Shown piece after piece: positions 10,294 to 18,801 of a DNA stretch of 64,000 nt. The position numbers and the translations under genes are program-made. Origin of the DNA: JBAYIE01 sp965279165 (GTDB taxonomy: Bacteria; Bacteroidota; Bacteroidia; UKL13-3); assembly GCA_965279165.1 (NCBI GenBank), contig OZ257140.1:992001-1056000 (forward strand), read 5' to 3'. The notes beneath the pieces are model-generated. The model saw only the letters and a list, made by a program, of their open reading frames with translations, was not told the DNA's origin and did not search any database. Position 1 is the stretch's first letter. Each line of letters starts with the position of its first letter.

Positions 10294-11400
10294 TTAACCG
10301 GAAACTGCCTCCTTTAGTGTATCGCAAACATAATGAATTTGTTCGTGGGTTAACTCTGCATACATTGGCAACGACAATATTTGATGCATTTGATGGGCGG
10401 CAACCGGGAAATCGCTCACCTGATGGTGCATGTATTGATATGCTTGCAAAAGAGGCAATGCAATTGGATAATGAATTCCTGTTTCGATTCCTTTGGCGTT
10501 AAGGTAATCCTGAACAGCATTGCGATTATCTACCTTTATAACAAACAAATGAAATACATGTTTATATTCTTTTGGAATAACAGGTAATTCAATCCCTTTC
10601 ACTTCTGCCAACAATTTACGATACAATATTGCATTGGCAATGCGTGATGCTGTCCAATCATGCAGGTGCGGTAATTTGGCTGAAAGAATTGCTGCTTGTA
10701 TTCCATCTAGTCTACTATTTCTACCTTCAATTCCATGGTCGTGTTTTCCTAACCTTCCATGGTTGGCTATCATCCTCGAGCGCTTTGCAATTTCATCTAA
10801 ATTAGTTGCCATGCATCCCGCATCTCCATAAGCCCCAAGATTCTTTCCGGGATAAAAACTAAAAGAAGAAGCATGCCCGATGGTGCCAATCATTTTACCT
10901 TTATACTCGGCACCATGTGCTTGGGCGCAATCTTCAATAACAACCAGGTTATGCTTTAAGGCTAATTCCATAATGGGATCTAAATCCGCCGGACAACCAT
11001 ATAAGTGTACCGGAATAATAACCTTGGTATTTGTTGTGATTTTAGACTCGATTAAATTTACATCAATCGTATTGGTCACCGGATCACAATCCACAAATAC
11101 CACCTTGGCTCCAATAGTTGTAATACTTTCAGAAGTTGATATCCAACTGTTAGCAGGAACAATTACTTCATCACCTTCTCCAATATCAAAAGCTGTTAAC
11201 AGGATTTCAAGAGAATCTGTGCCATTGGCGCAACTCATCACATGTTTAATTCCTAAAAAAGAAGCAAATTCATTTTCAAATTTAACGGCATACTTGCCAC
11301 TGATAAAAGCTGTTTCGGCAATCACATCCGCAATCGCTTTATCAATTTCAGGTTTGATTATCTGATACTGGGAGTATAAATCTACAAAGGGTACTTTCAT
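10294..11400 (-). CDS. DegT/DnrJ/EryC1/StrS family sugar aminotransferase
   Basis: This 368-residue PLP-dependent aminotransferase starts at the ATG 11398-11400 (MKVPFVDLYSQY); an in-frame ATG at 11415 would overlap the upstream gene. The fold-type I signatures are present: EVIVPANSWISTSE, the VIEDCAQAHGAEYKG segment that contacts the cofactor, and FSFYPGKNLGAYGDAG, whose Lys should form the Schiff base. DegT enzymes aminate nucleotide-bound keto-sugars. Next to a WlbA-like oxidoreductase and an acyltransferase it most likely acts like WbpE/WlbC or GnnB, putting an amino group on C3 of a UDP-3-keto-GlcNAc derivative using glutamate. C4 amination (PglE-like) is the main alternative. Confidence 0.88.
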   Translation of the reverse strand: MKVPFVDLYSQYQIIKPEIDKAIADVIAETAFISGKYAVKFENEFASFLGIKHVMSCANGTDSLEILLTAFDIGEGDEVIVPANSWISTSESITTIGAKVVFVDCDPVTNTIDVNLIESKITTNTKVIIPVHLYGCPADLDPIMELALKHNLVVIEDCAQAHGAEYKGKMIGTIGHASSFSFYPGKNLGAYGDAGCMATNLDEIAKRSRMIANHGRLGKHDHGIEGRNSRLDGIQAAILSAKLPHLHDWTASRIANAILYRKLLAEVKGIELPVIPKEYKHVFHLFVIKVDNRNAVQDYLNAKGIETGIHYPIALPLLQAYQYMHHQVSDFPVAAHQMHQILSLPMYAELTHEQIHYVCDTLKEAVSG

Positions 11401-11401
11401 G

Positions 11402-12178
11402 TTATTTAGATTCATAGAATTTCTTTAAACAATTCGTGTGATTGTTATCGAACTCTCTTATTTTTATAATTATATCGTTTCCATTTGTCAATTCACCATT
11501 TACAATTTTCGAGTAATTTAAGTCAACAAAATCTAGATCACTTTGTGACATTCCTCTTCTTTCCGCTCCAACTTTATTAAATTTTAATATTCTTGATGGC
11601 GATCCAACTGTCACGGCGAATGGTAATATATGTCTTGTATTTGTTGCCAAGATTCCAATCATAGCAGATTCTCCAATGTCTAGCCATTGGTGAGTAATTG
11701 AACCTAAACCGATATAGGCGTTTTTTTGCACTGTACATCCACCACCCAACAAAGAGTTTGTAGCCATTACAACAAAATCATCCAATATTACGTCATGTGC
11801 AACATGGGCTCTTGCCATTATATAGCAATTATTTCCAATTCTGGTTTCCTTCCTTCTAACAGGTGACTGGATAGTTACAAATTCTCTTATCTTATTGTGG
11901 TTTCCAATTATAACGAAACCATCCTCCAACAAAATATCACCTTTCGTTCCCATCTCACCTTCTAATCCACAAGAAATACTTCCCGTTAAATTATTATTAT
12001 TTCCAATACGAATGTTATTGTATAAGAAACAACCTACACCAATAATGTTGTTATCACCTAATGTGATATTTCCATCCATAACGACGTTAGGTCCTATTAC
12101 ATTATTTTTACCCATGCTAACATTTTCAGAAATAAAAGCTGAAGGGTGTATTTTATTTGTCGAATCAAAATTGCTCAT
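11402..12178 (-). CDS. LpxA-like left-handed beta-helix acyltransferase
   Basis: This 258-residue protein has hexapeptide repeats through residues about 10-190 and closely follows LpxA, the UDP-GlcNAc acyltransferase of lipid A synthesis. It has NHNKIREFVTI, the histidine-bearing AHVAHDV segment (matching the catalytic His125 region of E. coli LpxA), SITHQW, and VGSPSRILKFNKVGAERRG before a helical tail. Unlike a housekeeping lpxA it lies between a WlbA-like oxidoreductase and a DegT aminotransferase gene, with 2 and 1 base gaps. I infer that it N-acylates the 3-amino group of the sugar they make, the job done by WbpD in other species or by amine-specific LpxA in the Gnn pathway. Acyl donor and chain length are unknown. 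Confidence 0.82.
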   Translation of the reverse strand: MSNFDSTNKIHPSAFISENVSMGKNNVIGPNVVMDGNITLGDNNIIGVGCFLYNNIRIGNNNNLTGSISCGLEGEMGTKGDILLEDGFVIIGNHNKIREFVTIQSPVRRKETRIGNNCYIMARAHVAHDVILDDFVVMATNSLLGGGCTVQKNAYIGLGSITHQWLDIGESAMIGILATNTRHILPFAVTVGSPSRILKFNKVGAERRGMSQSDLDFVDLNYSKIVNGELTNGNDIIIKIREFDNNHTNCLKKFYESK

Positions 12179-12180
12179 AA

Positions 12181-13191
12181 TTATTTTACTTGTTTATAAA
12201 TTTTTTCAATTGCACTAATTGTTCTCATCCCCTCATCGCCCTCAACAACATTATGCCGTTCATTAAGTAGTTCTGCTATCACATCTTGTACAACTTTATC
12301 GTGGTTAGAACTTGTACCTTGGTATTTACCATAAGCATTTGGCTTATCAGTAAACTCAATATTCTCAGGTAAAGGATAAGACTTAACATCCCAAAACTCT
12401 ATTTTGTTTAAATATTGGCCACCAATTTTAATGGTTCCATTCTCTCCAATTATGGTTATACTTCCTTCGTAATTTTTATTATAAACACATGTTGTCCATG
12501 AAATACTTCCTATTGGACCAGATGCAAATTTCAAAATTGACGTACCACAGTCCTCAATCTCGATTTCATGATTTTTAGTTTCCATTATGGTTTTTGCATC
12601 AATTACATCTCCAAACCACCAGATTAATAAATCAATAAAATGACTGGCTTGCGTATGCAAAGCTCCTCCTTCCAATTCAGAACTACCTCTCCAATTTGAA
12701 TCAGAATAATATCCTTGATGTCGATTCCATAAAACATTGCATTGGACCATGAAAATCCTTCCAATAAAACCACTATCCAAAACTTGTTTGGTTAGCGCAA
12801 TGGGTACATTATACCGATTTTGTTTCACCACCATAAGTTTTACGCCATTTTCTTGGGCAGCTTGAATCATTCTGTTGCAATCTTCAACATTCAATGCCAT
12901 AGGCTTCTCAACTAAGATATTCTTCTTATACTTAGCCGCTAAAATTGCCATTTCTGCGTGTAACCCATGTGGGGTACAAATACTAACTATTTGAGCATCA
13001 GAATCACGTAACATTGTCTCATAATCGGAATAAAATGGAATACCGTTATAAAGTTCAGAAATTTGCCTACCCTTTTGTTCCTCCACATCACAAATTGCAA
13101 CAATTTCAGCCCTTTCTGCTGCATCTACCACCGCTATATGCCGTGAGCCAATACTACCACAACCAACTATTGCAAATTTAATCTTGTCCAT
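12181..13191 (-). CDS. Gfo/Idh/MocA oxidoreductase, WlbA/WbpB-like
   Basis: This 336-residue NAD(P)-dependent dehydrogenase opens with FAIVGCGSIGSRH and has the conserved EKPMA motif near residue 97. The middle segment (VVKQNRYNVPIAL, then WNRHQGYYSDSNWRG and GGALHTQASHFIDLL) closely matches WlbA/WbpB, which oxidise C3 of UDP-GlcNAc-uronic acid. GnnA enzymes, which act on UDP-GlcNAc, are related. It is the first gene of the minus-strand glycan operon. The 80-base divergent gap to the LamG gene contains a CAAAGTA at 13213-13219, an imperfect TAnnTTTG-type -10 region on the minus strand. Together with the next two genes it forms a keto-amination-acylation trio. Confidence 0.88.
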   Translation of the reverse strand: MDKIKFAIVGCGSIGSRHIAVVDAAERAEIVAICDVEEQKGRQISELYNGIPFYSDYETMLRDSDAQIVSICTPHGLHAEMAILAAKYKKNILVEKPMALNVEDCNRMIQAAQENGVKLMVVKQNRYNVPIALTKQVLDSGFIGRIFMVQCNVLWNRHQGYYSDSNWRGSSELEGGALHTQASHFIDLLIWWFGDVIDAKTIMETKNHEIEIEDCGTSILKFASGPIGSISWTTCVYNKNYEGSITIIGENGTIKIGGQYLNKIEFWDVKSYPLPENIEFTDKPNAYGKYQGTSSNHDKVVQDVIAELLNERHNVVEGDEGMRTISAIEKIYKQVK

Positions 13192-13270
13192 AATATCTTA
13201 AAAATTACCGCGCAAAGTAAATATAAAGTAATTATTTACTATAATTGATATAATTTTAACCAAATCAAAT

Positions 13271-14302
13271 ATGAAATCTATAATAAGTACTTTTATTGTT
13301 TTCACTATTTTTGCAATTAATCTTCAAGCACAGATTAATATAAATCAAGGCCTTGTGGCTTATTGGAAATTAGATGGAGATGGTAAAGATAGTTCTGGAT
13401 TTAACAAAAATGGGACTTTAATGAACAATCCAACATTTGCTACAGATAAAAATGGCAGGAATATTGGTGCAGCTAAATTCAACGGCACCAACCAATATAT
13501 TAAATTTGGGGATATTTTAGACTCGGTATTTTGTAAATCACCAATTGCCAAATTCACCATAACTGGCTGGGCAAAATCAGTAACAATTAATCCTAACTTT
13601 GGAGCCGGGTTAATTGTTGCAAAACAAGCAGGAGGTAATGGTCCTGATCAATGGAGTGTAAGTCATTTTAATGATAGTACGGTAAGAGGAATTGTAAAAA
13701 CATCTGCAGCTTTTGATTATGTTGAATGGAAATCAAATAGCCAAATTTTACCTAATCAGTGGTTTTTCTTTACTTTAATGTTTGACGGTTCTGTTTCAAT
13801 ACCTCATGATAGAGTTATTTTTTTGGTGAATGATTCTAACACTGTATTTTCAAGAGACAATGGGAATTTTTCAACCTATTGTGCCAATTCTAATCAAGAA
13901 ATCACTATTGGTGCCGGACATGCCGGCGGTAACCCAAACACTCCGGTAAACCAATACAATGGTTATGTTGACGAAGTTAGAATTTACGATAGAATATTAA
14001 GTCCTTCAGAAATCACCTTTTTATACACTCATTTAACCGGAAAAACTTTGATTGAGGAATTAGAAAAACGATCACCTTCAATTTATCCAAATCCGGCAAA
14101 AGATGTTTTAATAGTAGACCTTCCTGATTATACTTCAAATTCGAGTTACCATATTTTAGACATTACTGGTCGAGTTCTTTTATCCGGAATTGTCAACTCA
14201 AATAAATTTAATATCAATTTGAATGGATTGGGGGCTGGTATATACACTCTTATAATTGAAAGTGGTACTAATTACAATCAAATCAAGTTCGTTGTTGAAT
14301 AA
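13271..14302 (+). CDS. LamG-domain T9SS type A cargo protein
   Basis: This 343-residue secreted protein has a signal peptide (IISTFIVFTIFAINLQAQ), one concanavalin-like LamG/Laminin_G_3 domain at residues about 30-260, and a short type A sorting domain (IYPNPAKDVLIVDL, then TGRVLLSG and an IYTLIIESG strand). LamG domains often bind carbohydrate or structural ligands outside the cell. The LamG part is strikingly similar to the first LamG domain of the next gene, sharing segments such as GDILDSVFCKSP and SNQEITIGAGH, so the pair arose by duplication. The local DNA looks more AT-rich than the flanking housekeeping genes. The specific ligand is not recognisable. Confidence 0.87.
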   Translation: MKSIISTFIVFTIFAINLQAQININQGLVAYWKLDGDGKDSSGFNKNGTLMNNPTFATDKNGRNIGAAKFNGTNQYIKFGDILDSVFCKSPIAKFTITGWAKSVTINPNFGAGLIVAKQAGGNGPDQWSVSHFNDSTVRGIVKTSAAFDYVEWKSNSQILPNQWFFFTLMFDGSVSIPHDRVIFLVNDSNTVFSRDNGNFSTYCANSNQEITIGAGHAGGNPNTPVNQYNGYVDEVRIYDRILSPSEITFLYTHLTGKTLIEELEKRSPSIYPNPAKDVLIVDLPDYTSNSSYHILDITGRVLLSGIVNSNKFNINLNGLGAGIYTLIIESGTNYNQIKFVVE

Positions 14303-17300
14303 CCTTTATAAAATTAATTCCTATCAAATAATAAACTATCTATTCCTTCAAAAATTGAATTTCAAAATATTTATATCATTCATATTCTTGTTTATCTCAA
14401 ACATCGCGCTTTATGGACAAAATTGCATAACTTGTACATCTACCAATACAACTTTAAATGATGGTTTATTGTTATGCCTACCTTTTAATAGTGGCAACAT
14501 CAATGACCAAACCCCTAATGGGTTTACCGGTTTAGCATTAAACTCCCCAACCGCTGTTACAGATAGACTTGGCAATGCATTTGGGGCTTATCAATTTAAT
14601 GGTACTACTCAGTTTTTAAAATATGGTGACATTCTAGATTCAGTTTTTTGTAAATCACCGGCAGCAAAGTTTACTATTACAGGCTGGGCAAAAACAACAA
14701 CAGTTAATCCAACACTTGGAGCCGGGTTGATAGTTTCAAAACAGGCAGGTGGAGCTGGTCCCGATGAATGGAGTGTAAGTCATTTTAATGACGGAACAGT
14801 TCGTGGCATTGTTAAAACTTCTGCAGTATCCGACTATGTTGAGTGGAAAACTGCTTCTGTTATTCCAACAAATACTTGGTTCTTTTTTACTTTAATGTTT
14901 AATGGTACAGCTACCAATCCCTTAAATCGTGTAATTTTGTATGTCAATGCAGCACCAACAACTTTAGGTCGAACCAACGGAACTTTTTCAACTTTTTGCG
15001 CAAACTCAAATCAAGAGATAACCATTGGAGCCGGCCACCTTTCAGCATTGCCCAATACAGCCTCAAATCAATACAATGGAGCAGTCGATGATATTAGGAT
15101 TTATAACAGATTACTTACAATTCCTGAAATCAACGAATTATATAATGGCTCACCATTACAAATCACCAAAATGCCCGACGTTGGTGCTTGTGTTGGAGAT
15201 AGCGTACAATTAACTTCTTCCGGTGGTACCAACTATGTATGGTTCCCATCAACCAACTTAAGTGCTTCTAATATTGCAAATCCAATCTGTAAACCTACTG
15301 CAAATCGAACCTATTTTGTTACTGTTACCAACGGAAGTTGCTCTAATAAAGATACCATCGTGGTGAACCTGAACCAGAATTGTTGTGCTCAGGCAACTAG
15401 TATCAATAGTAAAAATGCAGGTCTGCTGTATTATGTCCCAATGAACAACGAATCCCGCGACGCATCCGCTTCGCCTGCTTCCCCTATTGTACAAGGTACA
15501 TCCACTTCTTTGGTTAACGATCGATTCAACAATAAAAACAGTGCCTATTCCTTCACTGATGTAACTACGGATAAATTAATAACAACCCCCGTCCCTAAAC
15601 TTAGCTTCCCTGCGAACCAGTCTTTCACAATCTCTGCGTGGGCCAAAGCAAACAGCATAAGATCTGTCGGCTCAAGAATTGTTACCATTTTTAAAAATGG
15701 CGGATTTGATATTATCCTCAAACCTTCCTTACCTGCAATTGATGCAGGCAAGATCGAGTTTCTCGATTATGATGGAGGTAGCGCAACCACCATGGTGAAT
15801 CTTACTTCCGATAGCGCCATCCAATTAAATAAATGGTTCCTGGTTACTGTTACCGTAAATAAAGACGATAGCCTCAATAAACTTTATATAAATGGAAGAT
15901 TATCTGCTGAAATAAAAGCCACCAACTCCGTTCAAAATGCCTGTGGAATTGCTATTGGTAACCACAATCTCAATGCCTTAGGATTTGATGGTGCCATCGA
16001 TGAGGTGCGTATCTATAATTCTGTACTCACCCAAAATGATATTACCGACCTTTATTATTCCGGAAAATCCATTATCCTCAATTCAGATACTACCATTTGT
16101 AGTGGCGACAGCGTTCAAATAAACACCTATGGTAATTCTATTGCCTATTCGTGGTTGCCTACAACCGGATTAAGTGACCCAACCATTCCGAATCCGGTTG
16201 CTAAACCGCTTACAACAACAACCTATATTCTAACTTCCAACAATGGAACCTGTGCTTTTAAGGACACGGTTGTAATTACGGTAAATTATTCCCAAGCCAA
16301 TGCCGGATTAGATTCTGTTATTTGTTTTGGCGATAGCATCCAATTAACCGGTTCGGGTGGAGCCAATTACAACTGGACTCCGGCTACCGGTTTAAGTGCT
16401 ACCAATATCCCTAATCCTTATGCAAAGCCACTAATTAATACCGATTACTACCTGCAAGTTAACACCGCAACGTGCTTCAGTTACGATACAGTACATCTTA
16501 CCATCAATAACGTAATTGCGAATGCGGGTGCCGATCAGGATGTTTGCGTAGGGGATAGCGTATTATTAGTTGCAACCGGAGGAACATCTTACCAATGGTC
16601 GCCATTTATCACACTTTCCGATTACCTCAATGATAGTACCTATGCAGTTCCGTTAACAACTACAACCTATAAAGTAACCGTTTTCAATGGAAATTGCAGC
16701 AGTACCGATTCGGTAAAAGTTAACCTGATTACCATTAACCCGGATGCCGGTACCAACCAACAAATTTGTCCGGGTGATAGCATACAACTTCAGGCAAATG
16801 GTGGCACAGGTTATGCCTGGCTAACAACCACCAGCTTAAATGATACTTCTATTGCAAATCCAATAGCCAAGCCACCAAGTACCGAAACTTTTTATGTAAT
16901 GGTGAAAATTGGTGCATGCTCAGCCTTGGATTCAGTAAAAATAACAGTTGCCAGCAACCTAGGAGTTAATGCAGGTATTGACGAGATAATTTGTCGGGGC
17001 GAATCCGTACAGCTGAATGCAACCGGAGGTACAACCTTTCAATGGACACCTGCAACCGGCTTAAGTGATTCCGGAATTCCTAATCCTTTTGCCTCTCCCG
17101 ATTCAACTACTGATTATGTTTTATTTACAACTTCAGCAAACTGCACGGCTTATGATACCGTGAAAGTTGTTGTAAATCAATTACCGGTTGTAAATACAGG
17201 AAACGATACAAGTGCTTGTCAAAACCAACCATTTCAATTCACTCCTTTAATTATCAATGCAAATAACTATGCATGGACCCCATCGGCACTTGTCGACAAC

Positions 17301-17948
17301 CCTTCCGCTCCTTACCCTATCGCAACCATTTCAACCAGAACAGAATTTAAATTGGTTGTAACCAATACCGTTACCGGTTGTACAAATGCTGATTCGCTTT
17401 GGGTAGATATAAGCACTGCAAATGCAGATTTTACAGTTCCTGAAAATTCTGGTGATGCACCATTTACCGTAACGGTAACCAACAAAAGCACCATAGAACC
17501 AATGACATATGTTTGGACATTTGCCGACACCACAGAGTCCTATTCGGTGGAGAAAAATCCGAGTTATACATTTGCAACCCCCGGCGATTATTTTATCTAT
17601 CTGGAAGCTACTGATATGTATGGTTGTGTTGGATATGATACTACTACCATCAATGTTCGGGATGTTGTACGCGTTTATATTCCAAATGCCTTTACACCAA
17701 ATGGCGATCGAAACAATGAAACTTTTCAACCCGGATATTCAACCGATTTGATTCAAAAGGTAGAAGGAACTATTTGGAATCGTTACGGTGAAAATGTTTA
17801 TTCATTTGTTGTTCCCGGTAACAGTTGGTGGGATGGCAAATCAAATGGAAAAATTGCACCGGATGGCGTTTATTTATATGAAATGAAATTTACTGACTTA
17901 AGTAACCGCATTAAAATCTACCGGGGAACCGTTACTTTATTGCGTTAA
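14256..17948 (+). CDS. LamG and Ig-like repeat T9SS type B cargo protein
   Basis: This large secreted protein is 1230 residues if counted from the ATG at 14256. That start overlaps the previous gene by 47 bases and precedes the apparent signal peptide, so the TTG at 14355 (reading NFKIFISFIFLFISNIA after the start) is a better candidate. It has a first LamG domain at about residues 60-300, an Ig-like module, a second LamG domain at about 385-600, then a row of Ig-like modules each with a C-GDS-QL signature, and a PKD-like domain. It ends in a type B sorting domain (IPNAFTPNGDRNNE, ending in RGTVTLLR). The end is very like that of the cargo gene at 2.2-5.5 kb. Function is unknown; an adhesin or matrix protein is plausible. 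Confidence 0.88.
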   Translation: MKVVLITIKSSSLLNNLYKINSYQIINYLFLQKLNFKIFISFIFLFISNIALYGQNCITCTSTNTTLNDGLLLCLPFNSGNINDQTPNGFTGLALNSPTAVTDRLGNAFGAYQFNGTTQFLKYGDILDSVFCKSPAAKFTITGWAKTTTVNPTLGAGLIVSKQAGGAGPDEWSVSHFNDGTVRGIVKTSAVSDYVEWKTASVIPTNTWFFFTLMFNGTATNPLNRVILYVNAAPTTLGRTNGTFSTFCANSNQEITIGAGHLSALPNTASNQYNGAVDDIRIYNRLLTIPEINELYNGSPLQITKMPDVGACVGDSVQLTSSGGTNYVWFPSTNLSASNIANPICKPTANRTYFVTVTNGSCSNKDTIVVNLNQNCCAQATSINSKNAGLLYYVPMNNESRDASASPASPIVQGTSTSLVNDRFNNKNSAYSFTDVTTDKLITTPVPKLSFPANQSFTISAWAKANSIRSVGSRIVTIFKNGGFDIILKPSLPAIDAGKIEFLDYDGGSATTMVNLTSDSAIQLNKWFLVTVTVNKDDSLNKLYINGRLSAEIKATNSVQNACGIAIGNHNLNALGFDGAIDEVRIYNSVLTQNDITDLYYSGKSIILNSDTTICSGDSVQINTYGNSIAYSWLPTTGLSDPTIPNPVAKPLTTTTYILTSNNGTCAFKDTVVITVNYSQANAGLDSVICFGDSIQLTGSGGANYNWTPATGLSATNIPNPYAKPLINTDYYLQVNTATCFSYDTVHLTINNVIANAGADQDVCVGDSVLLVATGGTSYQWSPFITLSDYLNDSTYAVPLTTTTYKVTVFNGNCSSTDSVKVNLITINPDAGTNQQICPGDSIQLQANGGTGYAWLTTTSLNDTSIANPIAKPPSTETFYVMVKIGACSALDSVKITVASNLGVNAGIDEIICRGESVQLNATGGTTFQWTPATGLSDSGIPNPFASPDSTTDYVLFTTSANCTAYDTVKVVVNQLPVVNTGNDTSACQNQPFQFTPLIINANNYAWTPSALVDNPSAPYPIATISTRTEFKLVVTNTVTGCTNADSLWVDISTANADFTVPENSGDAPFTVTVTNKSTIEPMTYVWTFADTTESYSVEKNPSYTFATPGDYFIYLEATDMYGCVGYDTTTINVRDVVRVYIPNAFTPNGDRNNETFQPGYSTDLIQKVEGTIWNRYGENVYSFVVPGNSWWDGKSNGKIAPDGVYLYEMKFTDLSNRIKIYRGTVTLLR

Positions 17949-18013
17949 CAAAAAAACAGTTGCATTTGCAGAATTAGTAAGCACACGTTACTTTTACCAA
18001 GAAACAAAACACA

Positions 18014-18763
18014 ATGAAATTATTGCAAGGAAAAACAGTTCTGGTTACCGGAGCAACACGTGGAATAGGTAAAGGTATAGCAACCATATTAGCCTCTCAT
18101 GGGGCTAACATCGCATTTACTTTCGTTAGTTCCATCGAAAAAGCACGGCAATTTGAGCAAGCACTTATTGACTCAGGAGTAAAAGCCAAAGGTTACCAAA
18201 GTAACGCAGCTGAATTTGCTGAAGCCGAAAAATTAATAGATGAAATTTTGAAAGATTTTGGCTCTTTAGAAGTTTTAGTGAACAATGCAGGCATAACCAA
18301 AGATGGTTTAATGATGCGTATGAACGAACAAATGTGGGACGACGTGTTGGACACCAATCTAAAGTCTGCATTTGCTATGATAAAAGCTGCAATGAGACCA
18401 ATGATGAAGAGCAAATCAGGTTCGATTATTAATATTACTTCCGTTGTCGGAATTACAGGCAATGCCGGACAAGCAAATTATGCAGCTTCAAAAGCAGGTA
18501 TGATTGGTTTAACCAAATCCGTTGCCAAAGAACTAGGCTCAAGAAACATCAGATGCAATGCAATAGCCCCCGGTTTTATAGAAACGGAAATGACCCAAAC
18601 ATTAAGCGAAGAAATTAGATCGGAATGGATCAAAGGAATTCCTTTGAAGCGAGGAGGATCTCCAAATGATGTTGCTAATTGCGTCTTGTTTTTGGCTTCT
18701 GATATGTCGGAGTATATCAGTGGACAAACAATTTGCGTTGATGGTGGTATGGTTATGCAATAA
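18014..18763 (+). CDS. fabG: 3-oxoacyl-ACP reductase FabG
   Basis: This 249-residue classical short-chain dehydrogenase has the cofactor motif GATRGIGKG (residues 13-21), NNAG near residue 92, the catalytic Ser in INITSVVG, and the YAASK pair near residue 156. The C-terminus (SGQTICVDGGMVMQ) is typical of FabG, which reduces 3-oxoacyl-ACP with NADPH in fatty-acid elongation. Length and motifs match well. It stands 65 bases after the LamG cargo gene and 38 bases before a VWA protein gene, apparently as an independent housekeeping gene. A second, PhaB-like reductase occurs at 37.6 kb and is distinct in sequence. Confidence 0.9.
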   Translation: MKLLQGKTVLVTGATRGIGKGIATILASHGANIAFTFVSSIEKARQFEQALIDSGVKAKGYQSNAAEFAEAEKLIDEILKDFGSLEVLVNNAGITKDGLMMRMNEQMWDDVLDTNLKSAFAMIKAAMRPMMKSKSGSIINITSVVGITGNAGQANYAASKAGMIGLTKSVAKELGSRNIRCNAIAPGFIETEMTQTLSEEIRSEWIKGIPLKRGGSPNDVANCVLFLASDMSEYISGQTICVDGGMVMQ

Positions 18764-18801
18764 CCTTTCTGTTCCCGCTGTTTCTCTTAATTTAAAACCC
18801 T

